Of a stretch of DNA of 64,000 nucleotides, positions 54,418 through 64,000 are shown in pieces. Both the position numbers and the translations under genes were made by a program. The stretch spans positions 186,001 through 250,000 of the forward strand of contig JAQXNX010000010.1 in the NCBI GenBank assembly GCA_029098225.1, given 5' to 3'. Below the pieces are notes generated by a model. That model did not search any database, had not been told where the DNA came from, and saw nothing but the letters and a program-made list of their open reading frames with translations. Every line of letters starts with the position of its first letter. Position 1 is the first letter of the stretch. The DNA is from Spirochaetales bacterium. GTDB lineage: Bacteria; Spirochaetota; Spirochaetia; Treponematales; Treponemataceae.

Positions 54418-54976
54418 GATTTCATTCTTTCAGGCATTCATTTTTATAACTATTCTCTGGATTATTACAAGAAGTTTTTTCTGGATAAAAAATAAAAAAT
54501 CAAAAGAAAAGCTTTCTGCTAAAAAAATGATTGCGCGTGAATTTAAGCTTCTTTTAGTTTATTTATGCATAATTGTAATTGCCAGAATTGTATATTTTCC
54601 ATTGCATCACATAAATGGTCACATTGGAACTTTAAAATTTAATAGAGTAAAAATTATTCCCCTGCGTGTTAATCTTATTCCATTTATTCACTTATATGAT
54701 ATATATGCCGGCCGTTATATGAACATAATTGGAAATATCTGCATGTTCATTCCTGTAGGAATTGTATGGCCTGTGTGTTTTAAAGAATTAAATAAACTCT
54801 GGAAAATCCTTTTAGCAGGTTTTGGATTTTCGTTGTTCATAGAAATTTCTCAATTATTTTTTTATGAACGCTGCACAGATGTAGATGATTTATTAATGAA
54901 CACATTCGGAGTTTTTATAGGAATACTGCTTTATTATATTTTCAGACCAAGTCCTAAGCAGGAATCAAATAATTAA
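54410..54976 (+). CDS. VanZ-family membrane protein
   Basis: 188 residues from the ATG at 54410, where GCAGGAG gives a good ribosome-binding site; an in-frame start at 54383 is too deep in the upstream gene. VanZ features are NLIPFIHLYDIYAG near 88, NIIGNICMFIPVGIVWP near 104, and FIEISQLFFYERCTDVDDLL near 142 with the conserved acidic pair. The family is linked to glycopeptide resistance in some bacteria, but most members have no known role. Confidence 0.8.
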   Translation: MFEISFFQAFIFITILWIITRSFFWIKNKKSKEKLSAKKMIAREFKLLLVYLCIIVIARIVYFPLHHINGHIGTLKFNRVKIIPLRVNLIPFIHLYDIYAGRYMNIIGNICMFIPVGIVWPVCFKELNKLWKILLAGFGFSLFIEISQLFFYERCTDVDDLLMNTFGVFIGILLYYIFRPSPKQESNN

Positions 54977-56583
54977 CTACGCGAAAATTGACTCATAAAT
55001 TGCCAGGCATGTTCACAAGTATGTTCCCTGCAGTCGTGTCCCTGCCCGCTTATGCTGGCAAAAATACTTAAGATTCTACCGTCTTTACTGCGGAATTTTT
55101 GCATTGTAAGTGTTGCATCTCGAGTTTCATCATAAGAAGTTTCTACTTCATCTCCATCTATTCCCCAGATTTTATTTTTCCAGGTATCTTTTTCTTCCAG
55201 TTTTATATTTTTATCATAATAATCTGCAGCTTCTGCATTATTCAGCTTAAGTACATAGGCCATTCTGTCCAGACATTTTTGAGCCTGACAAGGAAGCTCA
55301 GGTAAAGGAGTTATTTCGCCTCCTGCGTAAAAAATCGGAACAGGAATGGAAACATTAATGCCGCCGTCTTTTTCTACAGGATTTCCGTAAACATTGCAGC
55401 CAACGTCAAAGGTTGCATCCATAGGGGCTGCGGCAGCAAGTAATTCAGGATATTCCTGAATTAAATCCCAGGTTTTGCAGCCACCCATAGAAAATCCTGT
55501 TGCATAAATTCTGTCTGAATCAATGTTGTATTTTTTCTTAAGAATTTCAACAAGTTCAATCATTTCTGTTGCGGTACTGTTTAAATGATTTTCTACAGTA
55601 ACTAATAAAAAATTATGACGATGAGCTATTTTTGCCCAGCCTGCCATAGTTGCAAAAAAGAAGCAGCTGTCTCCTCCTCCATGGAATCCAAGTACAAGAG
55701 GAACTTTATTATTATTTGAAAACAAATTTTTGTTATAAAAAGCAAAATATCCGATTTTATGACTAATAGTTCCTTTATCATCTCCGCAATTATCTGCCGA
55801 TGTTTTTACCTCTGCAACAGAAGGTTCAACAATAAGCCCGTCTTTTTCTAAATCCGGATCAATTACAAGAGGTCCTGTCATTCTGCGGAATTGTTTTGCA
55901 AAGTTATAATAGTCAGAAATTAAATCTGGTTTTTCGCGTGAAATAAAATATCTGCATGAATTTTTTAAATATTCATTTATTTCTTTTGAATTATTATAAG
56001 AAATTACCGGGATATCATCCTGTTTTACATCCGGCATAACAGAAAGTTTATTTAAAATACAGGTTGCCGGTGCTAAATCTGAACGTCCCCATAAACCATC
56101 ACCTTCAAAATGATGCATACAGTTACGTGCAATATAATCAGCACCTTTTCCATAACCGCAAAGCAGAGTTCTGAAAATTGCACCGCGTATATAATAACCG
56201 TCTATGCTATGGCGAAAAACATTATTTGCAATAACTACTCCATCTTTATGATATTGATGAATTTTTGAGTTAGAAATTATTTCTGAAAAAATTTCAGAGC
56301 TTGCAGAATCCCAGGAATTGTTTACAGGAAAGATAAAAACAACGCTGGTCGCAAAATCAGCAGCAAGCTGTTCAAGTTTATTTTTGCGTGCAAAATTAGC
56401 TGCTTCTTCATAATTTAAATTTTTTTCATTAAAAACCAGAATATAAGGTGCAATAAATCCATAATTCAGCTCATTATCATTAAGCTTTGTGACAGGAACA
56501 TAAACCAGAGCTTCAAATGTTTTATAGGTATTTTTCCAGAACGAACCGCGTTCAGTTTTTATAATTTCAGGCATTTTTTCCAT
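54973..56583 (-). CDS. alpha/beta-hydrolase esterase (PHB-depolymerase/CE1-like)
   Basis: About 536 residues from the ATG at 56583, which follows CGAGG. The N-terminal ~270 residues are unrecognised; the hydrolase begins near 300 with VPLVLGFHGGGDSCFF, then IYATGFSMGGCKTWDL near 365 (nucleophile Ser in GFSMG) and a final GQGHDCREH histidine. No signal peptide. Related to the hydrolase at 20737 only in the catalytic domain. Substrate unknown; a carbohydrate ester is possible. Confidence 0.7.
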   Translation of the reverse strand: MEKMPEIIKTERGSFWKNTYKTFEALVYVPVTKLNDNELNYGFIAPYILVFNEKNLNYEEAANFARKNKLEQLAADFATSVVFIFPVNNSWDSASSEIFSEIISNSKIHQYHKDGVVIANNVFRHSIDGYYIRGAIFRTLLCGYGKGADYIARNCMHHFEGDGLWGRSDLAPATCILNKLSVMPDVKQDDIPVISYNNSKEINEYLKNSCRYFISREKPDLISDYYNFAKQFRRMTGPLVIDPDLEKDGLIVEPSVAEVKTSADNCGDDKGTISHKIGYFAFYNKNLFSNNNKVPLVLGFHGGGDSCFFFATMAGWAKIAHRHNFLLVTVENHLNSTATEMIELVEILKKKYNIDSDRIYATGFSMGGCKTWDLIQEYPELLAAAAPMDATFDVGCNVYGNPVEKDGGINVSIPVPIFYAGGEITPLPELPCQAQKCLDRMAYVLKLNNAEAADYYDKNIKLEEKDTWKNKIWGIDGDEVETSYDETRDATLTMQKFRSKDGRILSIFASISGQGHDCREHTCEHAWQFMSQFSRS

Positions 56584-56743
56584 AATTTTTTTCCTCGAGA
56601 TTATATGATATTTCATAAATGAGAAAAATCAAAATAAATTTTGTCTTATTGAAATTTACAAGTAAACAAGATAGACTTTTAATAGTGTTTAAAAAATTGA
56701 GCCTGCCTGAATTATATGGAATGGAGGCTTATAGGAGAAATGG

Positions 56744-57679
56744 ATGAAAAAATTTTTTAAAATTTTACTTAGTGTATTTGTTATTTCTTTAGCATTTGCA
56801 TCTTGTGCTTCAAACGGAAGTTCCACAAAGGCAAAGCTTACAAAAACTTCCAGCCGTGCTTTCTGGAGAATTGATGGAGTTGATGCTCAGGGAAATCCAA
56901 GTACAGTTTATATTCAGGGAACATTTCATTTAGGCGATGAAAGAATTTTCCCTCTTTCTGAAGAAGTTCAGAATGCTTTTGCAAATGCAGATCGTCATGC
57001 AGGAGAAATGTCTACACAGTCTTATGCAGATTTTGCAGCTTATGGATCTGTTTTGAATGCTCCAAATAAAGATGGAAAAATAATTACAGATTATCTTACA
57101 GATGAAGAAAATGAATTTCTTAAATCTGTTTTTGGAGAGAACCTGTCTTTAGTTATTGTTCTTGAACCATGGCAGATTACAAACGCATTAGGTTTATTAC
57201 CTTATTTAAATACAGGACTTTCTGCTGAATACGGTCTTGATAATACATTTATTGCTGCTTTAAGCCAGAATGGAAAAACCTGGGAAGGATTGGATACAGT
57301 AGAAACTCAGATTAATGTTTTGACATTTGGCGATTATGATACTCAGATTGCAATGGCAAAAGATTCAATTAAAGTTATGCTCGATGAAAAAACAAATGAA
57401 ACTACAGTGCAGACTACTTTAGATTTGTATGAAGCTTATGTTACAGACAATATGAAAAAAATGACAAAGCTTTTAAAATCAGATATTCCGGCAGATGCTC
57501 CTGCATATTACAAGGAATACAACGAAATGCTTTGGGATAACAGAAATAAAGACTGGGCAGAAGATATTGCTAATTATCTTGCACAGGGTGGAACAACCTT
57601 TATTTTTGCCGGCTGCGGACACTGGCTGGGAGATTCTTCTGTATTCCAGTATATGAAGAAGAACGGAACATTAAGGTAA
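56744..57679 (+). CDS. TraB/GumN-family lipoprotein
   Basis: 311 residues; signal peptide ending in the lipobox FASC. FWRIDGVDAQGNPSTVYIQG, then GTFHLGDERIFPL and a C-terminal GGTTFIFAGCGHWLGDSSV match the TraB/GumN domain, with its two conserved GxxH/GxGH-type motifs. A metal-dependent hydrolase role is proposed for the family. GGAGAAATGG precedes the ATG. It ends one base before trkA. Confidence 0.8.
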   Translation: MKKFFKILLSVFVISLAFASCASNGSSTKAKLTKTSSRAFWRIDGVDAQGNPSTVYIQGTFHLGDERIFPLSEEVQNAFANADRHAGEMSTQSYADFAAYGSVLNAPNKDGKIITDYLTDEENEFLKSVFGENLSLVIVLEPWQITNALGLLPYLNTGLSAEYGLDNTFIAALSQNGKTWEGLDTVETQINVLTFGDYDTQIAMAKDSIKVMLDEKTNETTVQTTLDLYEAYVTDNMKKMTKLLKSDIPADAPAYYKEYNEMLWDNRNKDWAEDIANYLAQGGTTFIFAGCGHWLGDSSVFQYMKKNGTLR

Positions 57680-57680
57680 T

Positions 57681-59120
57681 ATGAGAATTATTATTGTTGG
57701 AGCTGGATTCACAGGAGTCCAGCTTGCAAAACTTCTTATAAACGAAAAAAATCAAATCACAATTATTGATAATAACGAAGATACAATTCGTCATGCTTCT
57801 AATATTCTGGACTGTACAGTAATGTGCGCAGACGGAAATAATCTGGAGACTCTGGAAGAAGTAGGAATTGCAAGAGCTGATGCACTTGTTTGTGTAACTT
57901 CATCGGATGAAGTTAATATGATAACCTGCTCTCTTGTAGATGCTGTTTATCCGGATGTTTTAAAAATTGCCCGTGTAAGAAATTATGCATATTATGTAAA
58001 TACTGCTGCAGCAGAACAAAAACATAAAAATGATTTTTCTGGAAAAAGACGTCCGCTTTATGGAATTAATTATATGATTCATCCGGATGTTGAAGCGGCA
58101 GATGCAATTGTGCAGTCAGTAGAAAATGGTGCTGTAGGAAATGTATTAACTTTTGATAATTCAGATCTGGAAATTGCCCGAATTACAATTGGCGAAGGCA
58201 GTGCTTTGGACGGAATATTCTTAAAAGATATTCGTTCCAAAACAGATTTAAACTTTCTTGTAGCCTATATAGAAAAAGATTCTCAAACTTCACTTCCTTC
58301 CGGAAATACAAAAATTGAAAATGGAACAACTCTGGGAGTTCTTGTTTCTAAAGAAAATCTTTCTCAGTTAATTACTCTTTGCGGAGCAGAACAAAAACAG
58401 TTAAAGAAAGTAGCTCTAGTTGGTGCCGGAAGAATTGGGACAATAGTTGCAGAACGTCTGATGGGAACTCAAAAGCTTTCTGGATTTGCAAAATTCTTTT
58501 CTAATGCAATTTCTAAGAAAAATCTTGATTTTGTAATTATAGACAGCGACAGCGAGCTTGCAGTTGCAGCATCCGAAAAATTTCCGAATGCCAGAGTTCT
58601 TAATGCTGATGCTACAGACGAAGGTTTTTTACGTGAAGAAGGAATTACAAATTTTGATTTAGTAATTTGTGCAACACATAATCATGAAATGAATATGGTG
58701 CTTGCAGCTTATATGGAATCTCTTGGAGTAAAGCAGAGTGTAAGTCTTGTAACAAGTGCTGCCTTTGGACAGATTGCTCAAAAACTTGGAGTAGATGTTC
58801 CGGTTGCATTGCGAGATGCTGTTGTAGATTCTATTATGAGTCATTTGCGTGGAAAAGCAGTAAAAGAAATTCATACAATTACAAATGGTCAGCTGGAAAT
58901 TGTTGAATGCGAAGTAACTTCTTCTTCAAAAGCAAATGGTAAAACATTAAAAGAAATTTCTAACCCCGGAAATTTTCTTGTATTGATGAATCGTGATAAT
59001 ACAGGAACTTATCAAATAGTAAATGGAAATACTAAATTGATGAGTGGAGATCATATAGTATTAATTACAGTCGCAGAACATAATAAAAAGGTTTTGTCTT
59101 TCTTTGCAGGAAACGATTAA
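57681..59120 (+). CDS. trkA: Trk potassium uptake regulatory subunit TrkA
   Basis: 479 residues: two RCK modules, each with a nucleotide-binding Rossmann start (MRIIIVGAGFTGVQLAKLL at residue 1 and KKVALVGAGRIGTIVAERL near 235) and a C-terminal TrkA_C domain. It gates the TrkH channel in response to nucleotides. Its stop overlaps the trkH start (TAATG). Confidence 0.9.
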   Translation: MRIIIVGAGFTGVQLAKLLINEKNQITIIDNNEDTIRHASNILDCTVMCADGNNLETLEEVGIARADALVCVTSSDEVNMITCSLVDAVYPDVLKIARVRNYAYYVNTAAAEQKHKNDFSGKRRPLYGINYMIHPDVEAADAIVQSVENGAVGNVLTFDNSDLEIARITIGEGSALDGIFLKDIRSKTDLNFLVAYIEKDSQTSLPSGNTKIENGTTLGVLVSKENLSQLITLCGAEQKQLKKVALVGAGRIGTIVAERLMGTQKLSGFAKFFSNAISKKNLDFVIIDSDSELAVAASEKFPNARVLNADATDEGFLREEGITNFDLVICATHNHEMNMVLAAYMESLGVKQSVSLVTSAAFGQIAQKLGVDVPVALRDAVVDSIMSHLRGKAVKEIHTITNGQLEIVECEVTSSSKANGKTLKEISNPGNFLVLMNRDNTGTYQIVNGNTKLMSGDHIVLITVAEHNKKVLSFFAGND

Positions 59121-60565
59121 TGTTTTTTATTACACTTTTAAAAATCAGTTCAATTATTCTTTCAATAGTTGGTGCGCTTTTTGCAATTCCATTAACAGTT
59201 GCATTTGTTTATGGAGAATCTTCAGTTTATTATCCATTTATAATTCCAATGATTGTAAGTTTCATTTTTGTACTTGCAGTAAATATTCCTACAAGAAAAA
59301 TGAAATTCAATCTGAAAATTCGACAGACTTTTTTAATTGTGGCTGTTTGCTGGATTATAGTTAGCCTTATGGGAACAATTCCGCTTTATTTCAGCGGTTG
59401 TTTTAATTCTTTTACAGATGCTTTGTTTGAAAGTGTAAGTGGATTTTCTACAACAGGCTCAACAGTTCTTGTAAATATAGAGGCTTGTCCGCGTTCAATA
59501 AATATGTTTCGTTGTCTTACTCACTGGATTGGAGGAATGGGAATTGTAACTCTTACAGTTGCACTTCTTCCGCTTTTGGGAGTAGGCGGATTTCAGCTTA
59601 TTAAAGCAGAAACTACTGGACCTGAAAAAGGAAAGGTGACTGCAAGAATTACAACAACTGCAAAAGTTTTGTGGGGAATTTATATTGGTTTTACGCTTGC
59701 AGAAACTCTTGCTTTAAAACTTGCAGGAATGGATTTTGTTGATGCTTTATCCCATTCATTTTCTACTTTAGGAACAGGCGGTTTTTCTTCAAAAAATTCT
59801 TCAATTGGAACTTATAATTCTGTTGCAATTGATGTTATCTGTATGATTTTTATGTTTCTTTCGGGCATAAACTTCAGTCTTTTCTTTTATATAATTGCAA
59901 GAAAGTTTAAAGATATTTCTGATAATTCAGAGCTAAAAGCTTATATTGGGATTTTACTTGTTTTTATAATTTCTATAACAATTTCTTTAAGACCTGTTTA
60001 TCACAATTTTGGACAGCAGCTGAGATACGGTTCCTTTCAGGTAATTTCTATGATTTCTACAACAGGTTTTGGAACAGCCGATTTTATGAACTGGCCAAGT
60101 GCAGCTCAATTTATTCTGTTCATTACATATTTTATTGGAGGCTGTTCCGGTTCTACAGGTGGAGGAATTAAAGTAATTCGCTGGGTAATTCTTGGAAAAC
60201 AGGTTAATAACGAAACTAACAGAATGCTTCATCCGCATGGAGTTTTTTCTGTACGTTTAAATAACAGAGTTGGAAGCAAATCTGTAGTTTTTAATGTTGC
60301 GGCATTTATGACCGTTTATATGCTTTTGGTTGGCGTTACAACATTTATAGGCTGTCTCGGTAATCTTGATTTATGGTCATCTATAACAGGTGCTCTTTCT
60401 ATGGTTGGAAATGTTGGACCTGGCTTTAATCTTCTTGGTCCTTCAGAGAATTTTGCTTTTCTTCCTAACTTTGTAAAATGGTGGTATTGTTTTGCAATGC
60501 TCGCAGGCCGTCTTGAGCTTTATACAATGATAATTTTCTTTATGCCAAATTACTGGAAAAGATAA
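59120..60565 (+). CDS. trkH: Trk potassium uptake channel TrkH
   Basis: 481 residues with the repeated M1-P-M2 build. Pore-loop signatures are SGFSTTGSTVL near 108, FSTLGTGGFSS near 213, STTGFGTADF near 312 and MVGNVGPGFN near 430. Potassium uptake with TrkA, encoded just upstream. Confidence 0.9.
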   Translation: MFFITLLKISSIILSIVGALFAIPLTVAFVYGESSVYYPFIIPMIVSFIFVLAVNIPTRKMKFNLKIRQTFLIVAVCWIIVSLMGTIPLYFSGCFNSFTDALFESVSGFSTTGSTVLVNIEACPRSINMFRCLTHWIGGMGIVTLTVALLPLLGVGGFQLIKAETTGPEKGKVTARITTTAKVLWGIYIGFTLAETLALKLAGMDFVDALSHSFSTLGTGGFSSKNSSIGTYNSVAIDVICMIFMFLSGINFSLFFYIIARKFKDISDNSELKAYIGILLVFIISITISLRPVYHNFGQQLRYGSFQVISMISTTGFGTADFMNWPSAAQFILFITYFIGGCSGSTGGGIKVIRWVILGKQVNNETNRMLHPHGVFSVRLNNRVGSKSVVFNVAAFMTVYMLLVGVTTFIGCLGNLDLWSSITGALSMVGNVGPGFNLLGPSENFAFLPNFVKWWYCFAMLAGRLELYTMIIFFMPNYWKR

Positions 60566-60575
60566 TTAATTAAAA

Positions 60576-61739
60576 TTATGCTTTTTTTAATGTGCGAAGA
60601 CAAGGATCTGTTTTTTCCATAACTAACGGGAAGTGCTCTTTACAAAGAAGAGCAACTTCTCCATCGCATTGAAGCAGGACAGGCTTATCATATTCTATAA
60701 TAATTTTTTCTGCAGAGTGAAGAGTTGCAATTTTAGTTGATTCAAAGGAACCATCTTCAAATTTTTTGTTATTTAAAATCAGGCATGGCAAAGAAACCTT
60801 TGGTGCAAAACAAAGATTATGAAAATTTGGTAGAATTTTATGTCCGCCTCCATAAACTCTGTATCCTGAAACACCAAAGGCAAGTAAGGTAATTGGAGCT
60901 TCCAGAATTTCTTCTGGCGTTGAATCATTTGAATTTTTAAATAAAGAAACTTTTGCATTACCAATTGGAAAATCTTTGTTATAGATAAGTCCACTTAAAG
61001 GAACGCAAAAATGATAAAAGTTTCCTGGTAATTTATTTTTAATTCTGTTTGTCATGTAAACAACATAGGCATCCAGACCAATGCTGGCAATATTAAAAGC
61101 ATACCATGGCGGAAGAAAATCTTTATCGCAATATTTATATGGATTTTTTTTTGCTGCAAAAAGATTTTCACTGGTTACGTTATTCTGAGGATAAATTTTT
61201 AATGCACGTTCATTAGAAAAAATTAAAGGACCTTTTAAAAGATCAAGCAGTTCTTCTATAGAGTGTCCGTCTGTTCCATCGTTGCCTGTTCCTAAAGGAA
61301 GTCGGAGAACTGTTATTTTATTTAATATTGCATCTTTTTTTTGTGGCGACGAAATTGCCGTTTTATAAAGTGCAGTCTGAACTTCAAGGGAAGTTCCATC
61401 TCCACCTGCTGTTACAATCAAATATTCTGTGTTGTCTTCCAGAGAAGCAATTTGTTGAGTAACAACAGATTCTGCTAACTCTTTTGCATGTCCGCAATAT
61501 TCTGTATAAAAAATTTTATAGTCAGAAGAGAGTGCACATGAAGGAAAATATTTGTATTCCTTGTAAATTGAATTAAATAGAGTTTTATATTTATGTGATT
61601 TTTTATTATTTGTAAAGCAGCCGGCGACCATATTTACAATGAATGAAGCATGAATTTTTTTTCCAGCGAAAATTTTATTTCTGGAAAGCAAAACCATTAT
61701 ACATTCTGCAATATCGTCTGGTGTTAAAAAATCATACAT
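60576..61739 (-). CDS. diacylglycerol-kinase catalytic-domain protein
   Basis: 387 residues. FIVNMVAGC near 32 and VTAGGDGTSLEVQTAL near 107 form the nucleotide-binding site of lipid kinases; GTGNDGTDG near 148 follows, and the C-terminal beta domain closes with LLQCDGEVA. It could phosphorylate diacylglycerol, sphingoid bases or undecaprenol-like lipids. It lies convergent with trkH, ten bases apart. Confidence 0.8.
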   Translation of the reverse strand: MYDFLTPDDIAECIMVLLSRNKIFAGKKIHASFIVNMVAGCFTNNKKSHKYKTLFNSIYKEYKYFPSCALSSDYKIFYTEYCGHAKELAESVVTQQIASLEDNTEYLIVTAGGDGTSLEVQTALYKTAISSPQKKDAILNKITVLRLPLGTGNDGTDGHSIEELLDLLKGPLIFSNERALKIYPQNNVTSENLFAAKKNPYKYCDKDFLPPWYAFNIASIGLDAYVVYMTNRIKNKLPGNFYHFCVPLSGLIYNKDFPIGNAKVSLFKNSNDSTPEEILEAPITLLAFGVSGYRVYGGGHKILPNFHNLCFAPKVSLPCLILNNKKFEDGSFESTKIATLHSAEKIIIEYDKPVLLQCDGEVALLCKEHFPLVMEKTDPCLRTLKKA

Positions 61740-61825
61740 GTATTAAACTATAAACAATCAAAAGTATTTTTTCTATAGAGATAATCTCTGAAACAGGGAA
61801 ATGCTAAAGCTCTTTCATAATAAGG

Positions 61826-62902
61826 TTATTTTTTTATTACCAGCCAGTTCCAGAATTCAGGGTCTTCCTGACCAATTCTCCAGAAGCCGATTTTTTTAAT
61901 GCCCATTCCTTCATATAATCTTGCAAGTTTTACATCAGAATAAGCGTCATTAAAAAATCCGGTTACTTCTATCTGAGCTGTATATTTAAAAGTTGGAATT
62001 TCATCTTCGTAGGTAACATCTGTTACAGAATGTTCCGTCATAATTCTGTTGGCGCCGCTAAAATACCATGCTCCAGCCGTAGTTTCGTTTGCCCATGTTC
62101 TGCCGTAAAATGGAAGCCCCATTATTAATTTTTTTTCTGGAATGGAATTTTGTGCATATTCTGCAACTTTTTTACAAAAATCAATCGAGGCAATTGCACC
62201 TGGAGCACTTCCTGACCAGTGTTCATCATAAGCCATTACAAAAACTCTATCGCAGTATTTTGCAATTTCGGCATAAGGGTAAATATCGTCAGAAAGCAAT
62301 CTAAAGCGGGCAGGCACACAAACACTGAACCATTTTTTTTCGCCGAGCATATAACGCAAATCAGAAATGAAATTTATGAAATTCTTTTTGTCTCTTGCGG
62401 GAACAAGTTCAAAGTCTATTTGAACTCCGTCGTAAGCTTGTCCGGCTTTTACAATATCTTTTAAAAGTTTTGATCTTATTCCAAAATCTGGATCAAGAAT
62501 AAAATGAGTTAAAGTTCTGCTGTCGCATACAACTACAAGATGACATCTTGCGTTTCCAACCTTTAATTTTGAACGGGTAGGAATACTTGTTAATTCACCG
62601 TAGGAATTAATTTCTGCAGAAAAATAGCATACATCGGTAACCGGCATAGACGAATTAAATTCGCTTTCGCGGCCAGCCATTACATAGCCCCAGCTTTCTT
62701 TTACTTCTACAGGATTACCTTCCGGAATTTTTAATTTATATTGAGGTTCTAAAGGTTTTTCGATAATTTCTTCGTCTGGTTTTATAGCAAATTCCACATT
62801 TTCATTAGGAATTTCTTCTATATCTTGTTTTCCTTTTGCAAATAATGGAGAAAATGAAAAAATAAAAAATATAAGACCATTTATAAAAAGTATTTTTTTC
62901 AT
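61826..62902 (-). CDS. exported GH18-like glycoside hydrolase (YdhD/spore-cortex type)
   Basis: About 358 residues from the ATG at 62902, where the signal peptide (MKKILFINGLIFFIFSF) begins; an in-frame TTG at 62935 is possible and neither has a clear ribosome-binding site. The GH18 catalytic motif is YDGVQIDFE near 163, preceded by RCHLVVVCDSRTLTHF, and followed by FVMAYDEHWSGSAPG and MGLPFYGRTWA. The family binds chitin or peptidoglycan glycans. It probably acts on the cell wall. Confidence 0.8.
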   Translation of the reverse strand: MKKILFINGLIFFIFSFSPLFAKGKQDIEEIPNENVEFAIKPDEEIIEKPLEPQYKLKIPEGNPVEVKESWGYVMAGRESEFNSSMPVTDVCYFSAEINSYGELTSIPTRSKLKVGNARCHLVVVCDSRTLTHFILDPDFGIRSKLLKDIVKAGQAYDGVQIDFELVPARDKKNFINFISDLRYMLGEKKWFSVCVPARFRLLSDDIYPYAEIAKYCDRVFVMAYDEHWSGSAPGAIASIDFCKKVAEYAQNSIPEKKLIMGLPFYGRTWANETTAGAWYFSGANRIMTEHSVTDVTYEDEIPTFKYTAQIEVTGFFNDAYSDVKLARLYEGMGIKKIGFWRIGQEDPEFWNWLVIKK

Positions 62903-62959
62903 AAAATAATTATCGGAAGGAATTATATTTTTCAAAAGACAGAAAAAAACAGATTCTGT

Positions 62960-64000
62960 TTATAATTCAATTATTTTATACATTGGATCTTCATTCGGGC
63001 ATAATTGAAGAATATGCTTTTCGCATTCAAGAAATTCCGTTTCATCATGTGTAACATGAAGCATTGTTGTTTTTCCTGAATTGCCGATATGATTCATTAA
63101 CGAAAGAATTTTTTCCCGATGAGCTTCATCCAGACCATGACAAGGTTCATCTAAAATTAAAATAAGCGGATTTTTAACAACGGCTCGCAAAATTAAAACG
63201 GCTCTCTGTTCTCCATAGCTTAAATTTCTAAATGATTCATTTTCTCGTCCTTCAAAATTTCCAAAAGAAAGCCATTTCCTGGCTGTTGAAATTTGAGTTT
63301 CGGTTGCTTTTTCATATAAGCCTATTGAATCATAAAAGCCGCTTATAACAACATCTTGTAAAGAAATTCCACCAATCATTCTGTATTCAACATGAATCCG
63401 GTAAGAAACAATTCCAAGATGTTTTTTTATATCCCAGATTGTCTCGCCGCTTCCGCGTTTAATTCCAAAAATATTAATGTCGTTTGAATAAACCTGTTTG
63501 TTGTCTCCGGTAATTAATTCAAGAAATGTTGTTTTTCCGCTTCCGTTTGGTCCTTTAATAAGGTAATGTTCGCCTTTTAAAAGCTGCCATGAAAGATTTC
63601 GCAAAACATGATTGTCGCCCCAGCCAACATTTACATTATTCATTTTTACAAGAATATCAGAAGCTTCGGGAGAGATTGTTCCGTTTTCTGAATTTGTGCC
63701 TGCAGTTGAATTTGCAGCTGAAGATGATATTGGTTGAGGAGCGGAATTTGCTGCTTCAGCTGAAATTTCATTTAAAAATTCTTTGTCTTTGTTTTTTTGT
63801 GATTCTGATTGAGTAGATTTTTTTTCTGAAAGTATTTTTTCATATTCAAATTTTGTTCCACAAAAGGAAACTTCGCCGTTTGTAAATTCAATAACATTTG
63901 TGATTGTAGAAGGAATTTCCTGATAGCGTTCTGCACAAAATATTAAATGTGGAAATGAAGAGGAATTAAGATTTTCAAAAAATTTTATGATTATCTGGCG
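62960..64000 (-). CDS. tandem-domain ABC transporter ATPase (ModF-like), 5' end outside window
   Basis: The frame stays open from 63643 to the right edge, so the ATG at 63641-63643 is internal. The visible part begins inside a first ATPase domain (CAERYQEIPSTIT, FTNGEVSFCGTKFEYE), continues through a Ser/Ala/Glu-rich linker (about 63640-63835), then a complete second ATPase: Walker A GPNGSGKTTFLELI, signature LSYGEQRAVLILRAVV, Walker B LILILDEP and H-loop HVTHDETEF. No membrane part is seen. This double-ATPase build is that of ModF/PhrA-like soluble ATPases. Confidence 0.8.
   Translation of the reverse strand, partial: RQIIIKFFENLNSSSFPHLIFCAERYQEIPSTITNVIEFTNGEVSFCGTKFEYEKILSEKKSTQSESQKNKDKEFLNEISAEAANSAPQPISSSAANSTAGTNSENGTISPEASDILVKMNNVNVGWGDNHVLRNLSWQLLKGEHYLIKGPNGSGKTTFLELITGDNKQVYSNDINIFGIKRGSGETIWDIKKHLGIVSYRIHVEYRMIGGISLQDVVISGFYDSIGLYEKATETQISTARKWLSFGNFEGRENESFRNLSYGEQRAVLILRAVVKNPLILILDEPCHGLDEAHREKILSLMNHIGNSGKTTMLHVTHDETEFLECEKHILQLCPNEDPMYKIIEL

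Noticed and set aside
63641..63643. ATG as start of a single-domain ABC ATPase
   Set aside because: The frame remains open upstream to the window edge and encodes the end of another ATPase domain plus a linker, so this Met is internal.

Overview
The window looks like the chromosome of a gut or rumen Treponema (Spirochaetota). It is very AT-rich, genes are tightly packed, Lol-type lipoproteins are common (signal peptides ending in short S/A-C lipoboxes), and there are many plant-polysaccharide enzymes. The genus call is inference from gene content and style; no rRNA gene is present to confirm it. I saw no tRNA, rRNA, CRISPR array, transposase or prophage.

Layout. 0.05-4.7 kb (minus): an Lrp regulator, an aminotransferase, a TPR protein, rsmE and a HExxH protein in one tight operon. 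4.8-9.0 kb: an acyl-CoA ligase and a fused PyrK-PyrD. 9.1-16.2 kb (plus): argA, a CE2 esterase, two lipoproteins, an outer-membrane-like protein and a sodium/solute symporter. 16.4-23.7 kb: xylan side-chain and oligosaccharide enzymes (GH120, a CE1-like esterase, GH39) with a beta-propeller protein. 23.66-28.1 kb: a replication origin split into two parts by gyrA. 28.2-35.2 kb (plus): dCMP deaminase, an NlpC/P60-like lipoprotein, PlsC, an amidohydrolase, a DHH phosphoesterase, AzlCD, a HAD phosphatase and an M15 peptidase. 35.2-43.7 kb (minus): a nine-gene operon in the order of aryl-polyene (APE) clusters but with no ketosynthase. 43.9-47.2 kb: an N6-adenine methyltransferase, a TetR regulator and an acyl-CoA ligase. 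47.3-64 kb: mixed housekeeping and envelope genes, including trkA-trkH, a fructosamine-kinase-like protein, patatin, VanZ, a diacylglycerol-kinase-like protein, a GH18-like lipoprotein region and an ABC ATPase that runs off the right edge.

The strongest non-coding signal is the origin. Upstream of gyrA, a DnaA-type box is followed by a short C-rich stretch, six xTA triplets (a DnaA-trio) and an A/T-only stretch. Downstream of gyrA lie four exact TTATCCACA boxes and four parS-like 16-mers. No dnaA, dnaN or recF gene is nearby.

The second unexplained signal is a dispersed palindrome with consensus near ACTAACGAACGTTCGTTAGT, plus a shortened form AACTAACGTTAGTT. It occurs about fifteen times, mostly inside unrelated coding sequences. 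The third is the ketosynthase-less APE-like operon. Several genes also have a consensus -10 box 6-8 bases from the start codon, which suggests leaderless mRNAs.
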